Shown in pieces: positions 36,149-44,339 of a DNA stretch of 64,000 nucleotides. A model generated the notes under the pieces. That model searched no databases. It was not told the DNA's origin and was given only the letters and a program-made list of their open reading frames with translations. The position numbers were made by a program, and so were the translations under genes. Numbering within the stretch: position 1 is the first letter of the stretch; every line of letters begins with the position of its first letter. This stretch comes from JAJRTE01 sp964418585 (GTDB taxonomy: Bacteria > Myxococcota_A > UBA796 > JAJRTE01): positions 1-64,000 of the forward strand of contig CAYQMG010000147.1 of NCBI GenBank assembly GCA_964418585.1, written 5' to 3'.

Positions 36149-37267
36149 CTACTCGAGACGCATGGGCATGACCACGTACATCACATCGTCCTTGCCTTCG
36201 TCCTTCACGATACCGGGGTTCAAGCTGTCTCCAAGCTTCACCACCACCCGCTCCCCATTCAACGCACCCAGCGCATCAAGGAAATAGCGGGCGTTGAACC
36301 CGATCGTAAGAGACTCCGCGTCACTCTCCACCTCCAGCGTCTCCCGCGATTCCCCAAGATCCGGGTTTGACGCGGACACTTCCAGCGTGTCCCCTTCAAG
36401 CCTGAACCGCACCGAGTGCGTCTTCTCGCTCGACAGAATCGATACCCGCTTCAGCGCCCGCGTGAACTCCTCACGTCCCACCACCATGCGCTTCAGCGAA
36501 CGCCGCGGGATCACCTGACGGTAGTCCGGGAAATCTCCTTCCAGGAGGCGCATGAAGAACACGATCTTGTTGTGCTTGAAGAGAGCCGAGTTGTTGCTGA
36601 ACGAAACTTCTACGTCCTCATCCCCAAACTCGTCGCAAAGCTTCTTCAACTCGTTCAACCCCTTCCGCGGAAGAAGATACCCCTCCTTCAGATCCACATC
36701 CCCGGAATAGGGCCGGTTGATCAAAGACAATCGGTGCCCGTCCGTGGAGATCATCCGCAGTCCGCCCCCTTCCTCCTCGGAAAGCTGCTCGAGAAACGCT
36801 CCGTTCAACCCATATCGCGAATCGTCCGTGGCAATCGAGAAGTAGGTGTGCTCGATCATCTCCTTCAACGCCGTGCCGTTCAAAAGGAACGTCTTGGCTC
36901 CGTCCATCTCCGGAATCGACGGGTAACCCTCCGAACTCAGGCCCACGATCTTGAAGTACGCCTTCCCGCTGGTGATCTCCATCCAGTCGTTCTCCAGGCG
37001 CTTCATGTGCACGGTCTCGAGCGGGAGGTTGTTCACGATCTCGTAGAGCTGCTTGGCGCCCAACGTGATCTCACCGGAAGACATGACCTCCGCCTCATAC
37101 TCACCGGTGAAAGCGATTTCCATATCAGACGCGGTGATCTTGATACCGGAGTCTACAGTCTGTATGAGCACGTTTGCCAACAGAGGGATTGTGTTCCGTC
37201 GGTCGACGATCCCCTGCACTCTCTCCAGAGCGCGCCGAAATGTCTCACGTTCGATCACAAACTCCAT
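36149..37267 (-). CDS. dnaN: DNA polymerase III beta subunit (sliding clamp)
   Basis: The 372-residue protein has the three-domain clamp layout: MEFVIERETFRRALERVQGIV at the start, VSGGLHR-type loop replaced by LSEEEGGGLRMISTDGHRLS in the middle, and the C-terminal DDVMYVVMPMRLE, which forms part of the client-binding pocket. GGAGAACC lies just upstream of its ATG and its own promoter is likely at 37302-37330. Confidence 0.97.
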   Translation of the reverse strand: MEFVIERETFRRALERVQGIVDRRNTIPLLANVLIQTVDSGIKITASDMEIAFTGEYEAEVMSSGEITLGAKQLYEIVNNLPLETVHMKRLENDWMEITSGKAYFKIVGLSSEGYPSIPEMDGAKTFLLNGTALKEMIEHTYFSIATDDSRYGLNGAFLEQLSEEEGGGLRMISTDGHRLSLINRPYSGDVDLKEGYLLPRKGLNELKKLCDEFGDEDVEVSFSNNSALFKHNKIVFFMRLLEGDFPDYRQVIPRRSLKRMVVGREEFTRALKRVSILSSEKTHSVRFRLEGDTLEVSASNPDLGESRETLEVESDAESLTIGFNARYFLDALGALNGERVVVKLGDSLNPGIVKDEGKDDVMYVVMPMRLE

Positions 37268-37509
37268 AACTCAGGTTCTCCTGTTTGAGGAATGATACCG
37301 TAGTATATTGAAAGTCAGAGTAGACGTCATCGTTTTCTGTGTACGAGCGCTCTACCGGCCGGTTCTTTCGACCAAATCCGGTGTGGACAGCTATGTGGAG
37401 AAGCTGGGAGCAACCTGGTCGTGGAGGCTGCGATGATATTCGGGCTACCCATTGCGCACAGGGAAGCCCCAGGGAATTCACAGGGATGTCCACACCCTCG
37501 AGGGGACAA
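37268..37509. other. Candidate chromosomal origin (oriC) between dnaA and dnaN
   Basis: The 242-bp gap holds three DnaA-box-like 9-mers: TGTGGACAG (37382-37390), TGTGGAGAA (37394-37402, one mismatch to TGTGGATAA) and ATGTCCACA (37486-37494, opposite orientation). A relatively AT-rich stretch lies at about 37280-37340. No perfect TTATCCACA is present, so the call rests on gene context (dnaA-dnaN is a classic oriC site) plus imperfect boxes. Confidence 0.42.
37302..37330 (-). promoter_or_regulatory. Sigma-70-like promoter of dnaN
   Basis: Minus strand: ATGACG (37325-37330, 4/6 with the TGAC core), 17-bp spacer, TATACT (37302-37307, 5/6). A start near 37295 gives a leader of about 28 nt to dnaN. 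Confidence 0.45.
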
Positions 37510-38853
37510 CTAGGCGCCGATCAGCCGTTCGATCGCTCTTAGTTCGTTTTCCAACTCCTTGGACCTGGCAATCCGCTCCTCGACCTTCTTCACCGCGTGG
37601 ATGATGGTGGTATGGTCCCGCCCGCCGAACTTTTGCCCGAGTTCAGGAAATGAATTGTTGGTGTGCTTGCGGCTCAGGTACATGGCCACCTGGCGGGGCC
37701 AGATGAGGTGCTTGTGCTTCCGGTGGGACTTGATGTCCACGATCTGGAGGCCGAAATGCTCGCACACCGCGTTCAGGATATTGTCCACCGTCACCGGCGG
37801 TTGGTCCTTGTCCAGTAACTTGCTCAGCACCTCCTCGGCGAAAGCCAGGTCGATCGTCCGCTTGTAGAAGGATGCCGAGGCAGACAGCCTGATCAGGCTG
37901 CCTTCAAGTTCCCGAACGTTGCTCTTGCTGTTGGTGGCGATGTAGAGCGCCACGTCGTCCGGGAGCTCGATGTTGACCAGGGAGGCCTTCTTTTTCAGGA
38001 TGGCCACCTTGGTTTCCAGGTCGGGAGGTTGGATGTCAGCGATGAGGCCCCACTCGAACCGGTTGCGGAGCCGCTCCTCCATGCCCTGGATCTCTTTCGG
38101 GAACTTGTCTGAGGTGACCACAATTTGCTTGCCCGAGGAGTGCAGCGCGTTGAACGTGTAGAAAAACTCCTCCTGTGTTCGAACCTTCCCCGCCAGAAAC
38201 TGGATGTCGTCCACCAGCAGCGCGTCGCACGAGTCCCGATACTTGTTCCGGAACTCATTCATCTGCTCATACCGGATGGAGTTGATCAGTTCGTTCACAA
38301 ACTGCTCACTCGACAGGTAGATGATTCGCGCCGAAGGCCGATCGCGACGAATCTTGTTCCCAATGGCATTCAGAAGGTGAGTCTTGCCCAATCCCACCGT
38401 CCCGAATATAAATAACGGATTGTAGGTCTGCGCAGGATTGTCGGCCACGGCTCGAGCAGCAGCGTGAGCAAACTGGTTGGAGGAACCAACGACGAATGTC
38501 TCGAATGTCTTGTCCGGGTTGAGATCGAAAAGACTCTGATCCGAACCCGGAACATCCAGGCCTTCCGAAATCGACTCCGCATGGCCGGCCCCCGAACCGC
38601 CACCGGAATCGTCGGCATAGCTGAACTTCAGTTGATACGGTCGGCCCGCAAGACGCTCAAGCTCGGTGTGGATCAGCTCCTGGTAGTTGTCCCGGATCCA
38701 CTCCTGAAAATACCGGTTCGGAACCTCCAGGTGGATCTCCTGGTCCCGGATCGCCACAAGGCGGGTCTGGGTGAACCAGATGTCAAAGTTCTGCTTGCTG
38801 ATACGTCGCTGGATGGCCGTGAGCAAGTCTTGCCAAAGATTGTCTTTTCCCAT
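37510..38853 (-). CDS. dnaA: Chromosomal replication initiator protein DnaA
   Basis: The 447-residue protein has domain I (MGKDNLWQDLLTAIQRRIS), a Gly/Ser-rich linker (about 80-110), the AAA+ domain with Walker A GTVGLGKT (151-158) and Walker B LLVDDIQFL, and the DNA-binding domain IV signature DHTTIIHAVKKV (413-424). Length is normal. The ribosome-binding site is weak. A good promoter lies about 200 bp upstream, so the leader is long. It heads the minus-strand replication gene block. Confidence 0.97.
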   Translation of the reverse strand: MGKDNLWQDLLTAIQRRISKQNFDIWFTQTRLVAIRDQEIHLEVPNRYFQEWIRDNYQELIHTELERLAGRPYQLKFSYADDSGGGSGAGHAESISEGLDVPGSDQSLFDLNPDKTFETFVVGSSNQFAHAAARAVADNPAQTYNPLFIFGTVGLGKTHLLNAIGNKIRRDRPSARIIYLSSEQFVNELINSIRYEQMNEFRNKYRDSCDALLVDDIQFLAGKVRTQEEFFYTFNALHSSGKQIVVTSDKFPKEIQGMEERLRNRFEWGLIADIQPPDLETKVAILKKKASLVNIELPDDVALYIATNSKSNVRELEGSLIRLSASASFYKRTIDLAFAEEVLSKLLDKDQPPVTVDNILNAVCEHFGLQIVDIKSHRKHKHLIWPRQVAMYLSRKHTNNSFPELGQKFGGRDHTTIIHAVKKVEERIARSKELENELRAIERLIGA

Positions 38854-39056
38854 GGTGTGACGACGATCGGGTTAAACCATGCGTTCTATTGTGAGCACCA
38901 TTTGTTGTGTAGCGACACCGGCATCATCCCTGTATCCAACAAGCGTGGGTACAGCGAGGAAGTGGCTTAGGAAGCACTACACGGAAGGAGCCCGGTCAGA
39001 GGGTACAAGCGACCCATGGTGCGGGATACCCTCCTTGTCGGACGAAAGTGCATTTC

Positions 39057-39085
39057 ATGATAGCAAATCTGTGACCCGAGATCAA
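39057..39085 (-). promoter_or_regulatory. Sigma-70-like promoter of dnaA
   Basis: Minus strand: TTGATC (39080-39085, 4/6), 17-bp spacer, TATCAT (39057-39062, 5/6). A start near 39050 would give an untranslated leader of about 197 nt before dnaA. I see no clear DnaA box in the leader. Confidence 0.48.
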
Positions 39086-39142
39086 GGAGATAACGAGGTT
39101 TCGTGTACGCGGTGAAGGGGGGAAGAGAAGGAGGATGGGAGA

Positions 39143-40219
39143 ATGAGGTGTTGCGGTTCCAGGGTACCTTGCGCAGTGCCGCCCTACTTGCTGGAAGGGG
39201 TGGCGAAGGGGGGATCGAGGCTCCAGAGGCGGTGGGCGGAGCGTGCCTTGCAGCAGATGGAGCGTCTTCGGATCGAGCGTGCGGAGGAGGCGGACCGGGA
39301 GTACATGAAGCCGTCCGTTGCGGCGCCGTTGCGGCGGCTGGTGTATGATGCGGAGGGGCGTTTCGAGTTGCCGGGGCGGCTGGTTCGTGAGGAAGGGGGA
39401 GGGTCGACCGGAGATCCGGCGGTGGATGAGGCCTACGAGATGGCGGGGACGACCTACCGATTCTACCGGGAGGTGTTGGGGAGGCGTTCGCTGGACGATG
39501 GTGGACTGGAGCTGGTTGCCACGGTCCACTACGGAGAGGGGTTCGACAACGCGTTTTGGAACGGCCGCCAGATGGTGTACGGGGATGGAGACGAGGATCT
39601 ACCGGAGGGGGAGCGTCTGTTCCGGCGGTTCACATCCTCGTTGGAGATCGTGGCCCACGAACTGACCCACGGGGTGGTTCAGTACGAGGCCAACCTGAAG
39701 TATGCTTTTCAGCCGGGCGCATTGAACGAGTCCATTGCGGACGTGATGGGAATCCTGGTGAAGCAGTGGCACCTTGGGCAGACGGTGGACGAGGCCGACT
39801 GGCTCATCGGATCGGACCTGTTCGTGGAGGGCTATCATGCGCGGGGCATCCGCTCGCTGGCAGAGCCCGGGACCGCCTATGACGATGTGGCACTGGGTGG
39901 CAAGGATCCCCAGCCTGCGCACATGCGGGACTACGTGGAACTGCCCCGCAGCAAGGACAGTGGGGGCGTCCACCTGAACTCGGGTATCCCCAATCGAGCC
40001 TTTTACGTGGCTGCCTACGAAATGGGGGGCCGGGCGTGGGAACGCGCGGGGCGTATCTGGTACTATGCCCTTCGGGATCGATTGAGGCGCCGCACGGATT
40101 TCCACGAGGCTGCGGTCCTGACCTGGAAAGTCGCCGGGGACCTGTACGGGGAAGGAAGTCGGGAGCAGGTGGCCGTGGGCACCGGCTGGGAGGAGGTCGG
40201 GGTGCCGGTCGACAGGTGA
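39143..40219 (+). CDS. M4 (thermolysin-family) metallopeptidase, protealysin type
   Basis: The 358-residue protein lacks a signal peptide. It begins with CAVPPYLLEGVAKGG and PSVAAPLRRLVYDA, the short propeptide of protealysin-like M4 peptidases. Zinc ligands are His172 and His176 in HELTH and Glu196 in NESIADVMG, with Glu173 as catalytic base; the substrate/transition-state His lies in GGVHLNSGIPNRAFY. Protealysin-type enzymes are cytoplasmic zymogens that can be released without a Sec signal. GGAGG precedes the ATG. It is divergent from dnaA and followed six bases later by the convergent yjbQ. Confidence 0.9.
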   Translation: MRCCGSRVPCAVPPYLLEGVAKGGSRLQRRWAERALQQMERLRIERAEEADREYMKPSVAAPLRRLVYDAEGRFELPGRLVREEGGGSTGDPAVDEAYEMAGTTYRFYREVLGRRSLDDGGLELVATVHYGEGFDNAFWNGRQMVYGDGDEDLPEGERLFRRFTSSLEIVAHELTHGVVQYEANLKYAFQPGALNESIADVMGILVKQWHLGQTVDEADWLIGSDLFVEGYHARGIRSLAEPGTAYDDVALGGKDPQPAHMRDYVELPRSKDSGGVHLNSGIPNRAFYVAAYEMGGRAWERAGRIWYYALRDRLRRRTDFHEAAVLTWKVAGDLYGEGSREQVAVGTGWEEVGVPVDR

Positions 40220-40224
40220 TCGGG

Positions 40225-40644
40225 TCACTCTCCGATGATCTTGATGAGCACTCGTTTCCTGCGCCGCCCGTCAAACTCGCCGTAGTGGATTTGCTCCCAC
40301 GGTCCCAGGTCCAGGTCTCCGTTGGTGATGGCCACCACTACCTCGCGACCCATCACCTGGCGCTTGAGATGGGCGTCTGCATTGTCCTCTCCAGTGTCGT
40401 TGTGGCGGTAGGCGTAGACCGGCTCATGGGGAGCAAGCTGCTCCAGCCAGCGGTCGTAGTCCTGGTGAAGACCCGGTTCGTCGTCGTTGATGAAAACCGA
40501 CGCGGTGATGTGCATGGCGTTGACCAGCACGAGCCCTTCCTGAACACCGCTCTCCAGGACAGCTTCCCGCACTTGCGGCGTGATGTTGAGGATGGCTCGC
40601 CGGGTGGGGATGTTGAACCAGAGTTCCTTTCTGTGGTGCTTCAT
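40225..40644 (-). CDS. YjbQ (UPF0047) family protein
   Basis: The 139-residue protein matches the YjbQ/UPF0047 family: ITPQVREAVLESGVQEGLVLVNAMHITASVFIN, then YRHNDTGEDNADAHLKRQVMG, GPWEQIHYGEFDG and a C-terminal RKRVLIKIIGE. Members form trimers with a conserved His cluster and have been reported to show weak thiamine-phosphate synthase activity; the true function is uncertain. Length is normal for the family. Confidence 0.88.
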   Translation of the reverse strand: MKHHRKELWFNIPTRRAILNITPQVREAVLESGVQEGLVLVNAMHITASVFINDDEPGLHQDYDRWLEQLAPHEPVYAYRHNDTGEDNADAHLKRQVMGREVVVAITNGDLDLGPWEQIHYGEFDGRRRKRVLIKIIGE

Positions 40645-40707
40645 CGACTGGTCTCCTGGAAAAGCTGAATAGAAGTGATGCCGTTCGGGACGTGATGACC
40701 TGCGAGC

Positions 40708-41568
40708 CTAGAAAACGAAGGCGACGCCGAACTGAGGCAGGAAGGTGAACAACGGTGGCGACGAAGTTCCGGAGACGAACAGCGGAGTGAGGACCCATTC
40801 GCCGCGGACCGAGACGCCGCGGCGCATGGTGTCGAAGTTGTACTCGAACCCGATGCCGGCTCCCGGAGCGGTGAGTACCCGGTTCGGACCACCACTCACC
40901 GCCACGGACTGAAGGGTGTAGAGACGGTAGTAGAAGGTCCTCAGCACGTCTTCCTGAACCGTGAGGCCAATGGAATAGAGGGCAGCTTCGGTACTGGCGA
41001 CGATTCCGCCATCGACCCGAAGGGCAAGGAAGTTCGTGACGTATCGCCGATAACTGATTCCAGTGCCGGACGCGAGCCCGATCGAAATCCCCAGGGCATT
41101 GCGTCCGGTCGGGGGGGAACTCTTGCGAATGGCCCGCTTTTCCGCACGGGTCCTGGTCTTGGCCTCGGTGCGCTCACCCTCTCCCTGCTCGTCGTTCCCT
41201 TCCTCCACCTGTTCCACAGTGGCCGTGGCCTCCCCGGCTTCAGGCTCAGCCTCGATCGGCGGACTCTCCACCTTGCCGGGTGATGGCGCCGGCGGCGCCT
41301 CGTCCGATTGAGATTCCTGCTCACCTCCTCCAGCATCCACAGCACCGCCAGGAACCTCCTCTGGAACAGGCGTGATGGCCTCGGGAACAGGCGTGGCTTC
41401 CTGCTGCAACCCGGCCTGCCGATCCCGTGCTTCCGTGTGGACGCAGTGGTAGCCATACCGGGATTGAGTCGGCTTGTCCTCCCCCGCACCTGCAACAGGG
41501 AAAGAAACGACCATCAGGAGGAAGAGGACCACCAGGGCCGACCGGTGCGATGGATTCTTTGCTTTCAC
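40708..41568 (-). CDS. Exported protein with disordered linker and beta-barrel-like C-terminus
   Basis: The function is unknown. The 286 residues comprise a signal peptide (LVVLFLLMVVSFPVAGAG), about 125 residues rich in Pro, Glu and Ala, a basic patch (RTRAEKRAIRKSS), and a C-terminal 130 residues of alternating hydrophobic strands (GISIGLASGTGISYRRYVTNFLALRVDG) ending in FGVAFVF. A terminal Phe is typical of outer-membrane barrels recognised by the BAM complex. It is related to the next gene (see 41653-42396). Confidence 0.7.
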   Translation of the reverse strand: MKAKNPSHRSALVVLFLLMVVSFPVAGAGEDKPTQSRYGYHCVHTEARDRQAGLQQEATPVPEAITPVPEEVPGGAVDAGGGEQESQSDEAPPAPSPGKVESPPIEAEPEAGEATATVEQVEEGNDEQGEGERTEAKTRTRAEKRAIRKSSPPTGRNALGISIGLASGTGISYRRYVTNFLALRVDGGIVASTEAALYSIGLTVQEDVLRTFYYRLYTLQSVAVSGGPNRVLTAPGAGIGFEYNFDTMRRGVSVRGEWVLTPLFVSGTSSPPLFTFLPQFGVAFVF

Positions 41569-41652
41569 AACTACCTCGTGTTGATCCGTCAGGAGCGTTC
41601 CTCGGTACCCGCATCCGGCACGTTCCGTACCGGACCCCGTTCCCTCCTGGGC

Positions 41653-42396
41653 TCAAAATACATAATAAATACCGACCTGAGGAAGAGGGAGCAGCTTCCG
41701 GTAAGCACCATCGATGAAAATGCCCGTGAGCGCCATCTCGAACTGGTAGGTAAACCCGACCTTCTCGTGCTCACCCAGTTCGATTCCAACGCCAATTGCA
41801 GGAAAGATACCCACCGTCTCCGTGGTTCCGTCGTCCTTCTCGAATCGGCTGACACTGTTCGCCAGGCCGCCCACCGCGTAGAGGGCGAAGCGTTCGTCCC
41901 GCCGAAAGTCATACTGGGCGGTGAAGCTGGCGCTGTAAAGCGTCATCGTATCGTCGATGTGAACGACATAGCCGGTGGCCCGGAGAGCGAACCGGTCGAC
42001 CACATACCGGCGGTAGCTGAGACCGATGCCGGAGCCGAGGCCCACGTAGGCCCCGATACCGTTGCGGCCGGTATAGGTGTCGAGCGGGGTCAGAGCACCC
42101 GGGGGCAACGCCTCGTCGGCCTCGAGTTCCCGGGTTTCCCCGCCGGCCCGATTCTGATCATTGGCATTCGTGTCCACTGCACCGGATTCGTCGGCACCTG
42201 GAGGTGCGTCCGTCTCCTGGACGGCCTCGGATTCCGGCTCGGTGGTCTCGAGAGAGGAATACGCCGACCCTGTTTCGGTGAAACCGGGTGCCGGGGCGTT
42301 CGGGACGCCCTGTGCGGGGTTGCCTGGAGCGGCAAAAAGCGCGGATGGCCAGGCCATGGCGACGATACAGGCGATGGGAAGCAAGGAATAGTGCAT
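41653..42396 (-). CDS. Exported beta-barrel-like protein, paralogue of its neighbour
   Basis: The 247-residue protein has a signal peptide (MHYSLLPIACIVAMAWPSALFAA), a Pro/Glu/Thr-rich linker of about 80 residues and a C-terminal strand-rich domain that ends in VGIYYVF. The block GAYVGLGSGIGLSYRRYVVDRFALRATG aligns with the equivalent block of the downstream gene, so the two are likely an ancient tandem duplication. The ATG at 42396 is preferred since it yields the signal peptide. It may be a small outer-membrane protein; no function is known. Confidence 0.7.
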   Translation of the reverse strand: MHYSLLPIACIVAMAWPSALFAAPGNPAQGVPNAPAPGFTETGSAYSSLETTEPESEAVQETDAPPGADESGAVDTNANDQNRAGGETRELEADEALPPGALTPLDTYTGRNGIGAYVGLGSGIGLSYRRYVVDRFALRATGYVVHIDDTMTLYSASFTAQYDFRRDERFALYAVGGLANSVSRFEKDDGTTETVGIFPAIGVGIELGEHEKVGFTYQFEMALTGIFIDGAYRKLLPLPQVGIYYVF

Positions 42397-42570
42397 GCAC
42401 GAGCCTCGAGAAACGTGAACGAAACAGGCACCCGTGTTGTGCCCAGTTAATGTATTATACAGCTCGAGTGATGGCGTCCACCGTTTTTGCCTGGTGGTTG
42501 GTGTGGAACCGGGTGATGCAGTGTGCGGGAATGGGTGGGTACCGGGATCGTTTCGGGTCCCCGGGCGTCC

Positions 42571-44280
42571 ATGCGGGTAGGAGGAGGTTTGAGGAGCGGA
42601 GGCTTCAGGCGTGAGGCATGGCAGCAGGTGCTGGTGGCGTGTGCCATGCTCGCGCTGACCCTCCCTTTCGTGGGCAAGCCGCCACACATCGACGAGGAAA
42701 GCTATCTCTTCATCGGGAGGGAGATTCAGGACACGTTGCTCAGGCCGTACGACTGGTGGCGTCCGTGGCAACCGTTCGAATCAGGGGATGACTCGTTCGT
42801 CTATGCGCATCCTCCCCTGTTTCTGTGGACCATGGCCGGCCTGGTACGCCTGTGGGGCGAGCATGCGACCGAGGCCATGCGACTTTCCATGGCGCCGCTC
42901 ACCGTCCTCCTGGCAGTGCTCTTTTTCCGCATCGCCGGGCGGTTGACCCGGCACCGCTGGTGGGCCACCCTGGGATTCATCGCTTCCCCGGCCATGCTCT
43001 TGACCTGCCACCAGAGCCTCATGATCGACCTCCCGTTCGTCGTGCTGTCGCTCGCAGCAGCGTTGCTCATGTTCGATGCCAATCGGCTGGATTCGACCGG
43101 GAGGGCCTGGCTGGCAGGGGCAGTGCTCGGTGCTGCATGCTTGACGAAATACCCGGCCCTGGCCTTGCTTCCCCTGGCATTCGTCGGTTCACGCCCAAGA
43201 GCCGGAACAGTGCTCTTTTCGAGGCAAGGATGGCGAATCGCATGCACCGCAGGGTTGATCATCGCCGGGTGGGAAGTCTGGACATGGCATTCATACGGCA
43301 CCTTCCACCTGCTCTATGTGCTTGAACGCGCGGGGGAAATCGAGCGAACGCCCCTGTTCTCCCGACTGGTTGGAGACCTGGCGCAACTCGGTTGGTCCGT
43401 GTTTGCACCACCGCTCGCAGCCCTGTTCCTGGCTGTGAAGGCGCGACGGAAGGCCCGAATCGCGGTTGCAGGGATCGTGCTGGGCTTGCTTGCACCCGTA
43501 CTCCTCGTGACCCGGGCCGGAGTGGACCCTGTTGCAGGACCCCCGGACCGGCTCTGGTATGCGGACGACCTCTCCTCACTCGTGCCGAACGATCCCGCAC
43601 TCCTTTTTCTCCTCATGGTGGCCCTTGGGCTGGGTTTGTTGGCCTTGAGCGGCTTCCGGCTCCGCTCGAGGGAAGACAGATTCCTGGCCGTGTGGGCAAT
43701 TTTGGCCGTCGGGGTGGCGGTGGTGGCTCACAACTTTGCCAGTGCCCGGTACCTCGCACCTGCTGCCGCCCCTCTGCACCTCCTGCTTTGGCGGCGCCTC
43801 GAGGAGTCTGGCGGATGGCTGGAGGACCGTCGTGTGCTGGTTACCGGTGTGTTGGCTCTCGGCGCCGCACTTGGTCTCGGTGTGGCCCAGGCCGATTGGG
43901 CGCTCGCATCGGTCTACCCACCCCTGGGCGAACGGGTGGCCACCAGGGTGGAGGTCCTGTCTGACCCCACGGCAAAGGTCTGGTTCACCGGAGAATGGGG
44001 GTTCCGGCACGAAATGGAACGCCGGGGATACCAGTACCTCTACCCGGGCGCCTCCGTACGGCCCGGGGACTTGGTCGTCGTTCCGGAAACAGCGTGTCCA
44101 GGAGACCTCTCCGAAGTACCAGAACTCGTTGAACTGCAACAACTGTCGTCCCCAAAAGGGGTGTTGCGAACCATGGCGCCGGGCCGGGGGGTTGGATTCT
44201 ACAGCGAGGCGTTCGGACTGCTTCCTTGGGGCCCGGCACCCGGCGTGCTCGAGCGCGTCACCCTGTTCAGGGTGAAGTGA
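42571..44280 (+). CDS. ArnT-like (GT39 family) membrane glycosyltransferase
   Basis: The protein (about 569 residues) has roughly ten hydrophobic helices. The first periplasmic loop contains the acidic HIDEES after LPFVGKPP, the position of the catalytic Asp in ArnT/PMT-type enzymes that use polyprenyl-phosphate sugars, and YAHPPLFLW and ACLTKYPALALLPL are typical of the group. The last 130 residues form a soluble C-terminal domain with WFTGEWGFRHEMERRGYQY, also found in the GT39-like gene at 47891. The start is uncertain: a GTG at 42523 or the ATG at 42571. Confidence 0.8.
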   Translation: MRVGGGLRSGGFRREAWQQVLVACAMLALTLPFVGKPPHIDEESYLFIGREIQDTLLRPYDWWRPWQPFESGDDSFVYAHPPLFLWTMAGLVRLWGEHATEAMRLSMAPLTVLLAVLFFRIAGRLTRHRWWATLGFIASPAMLLTCHQSLMIDLPFVVLSLAAALLMFDANRLDSTGRAWLAGAVLGAACLTKYPALALLPLAFVGSRPRAGTVLFSRQGWRIACTAGLIIAGWEVWTWHSYGTFHLLYVLERAGEIERTPLFSRLVGDLAQLGWSVFAPPLAALFLAVKARRKARIAVAGIVLGLLAPVLLVTRAGVDPVAGPPDRLWYADDLSSLVPNDPALLFLLMVALGLGLLALSGFRLRSREDRFLAVWAILAVGVAVVAHNFASARYLAPAAAPLHLLLWRRLEESGGWLEDRRVLVTGVLALGAALGLGVAQADWALASVYPPLGERVATRVEVLSDPTAKVWFTGEWGFRHEMERRGYQYLYPGASVRPGDLVVVPETACPGDLSEVPELVELQQLSSPKGVLRTMAPGRGVGFYSEAFGLLPWGPAPGVLERVTLFRVK

Positions 44281-44339
44281 CGGGGCCGAACGGAGCACTC
44301 CTTGGCAGCGAAAATCGGACTTGATCCCGGTGAGCAGGG

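Noticed and set aside
38854..39142. The dnaA upstream gap as oriC.
   Set aside because: Only poor DnaA-box matches (six of nine at best) were seen; the dnaA-dnaN gap fits better.
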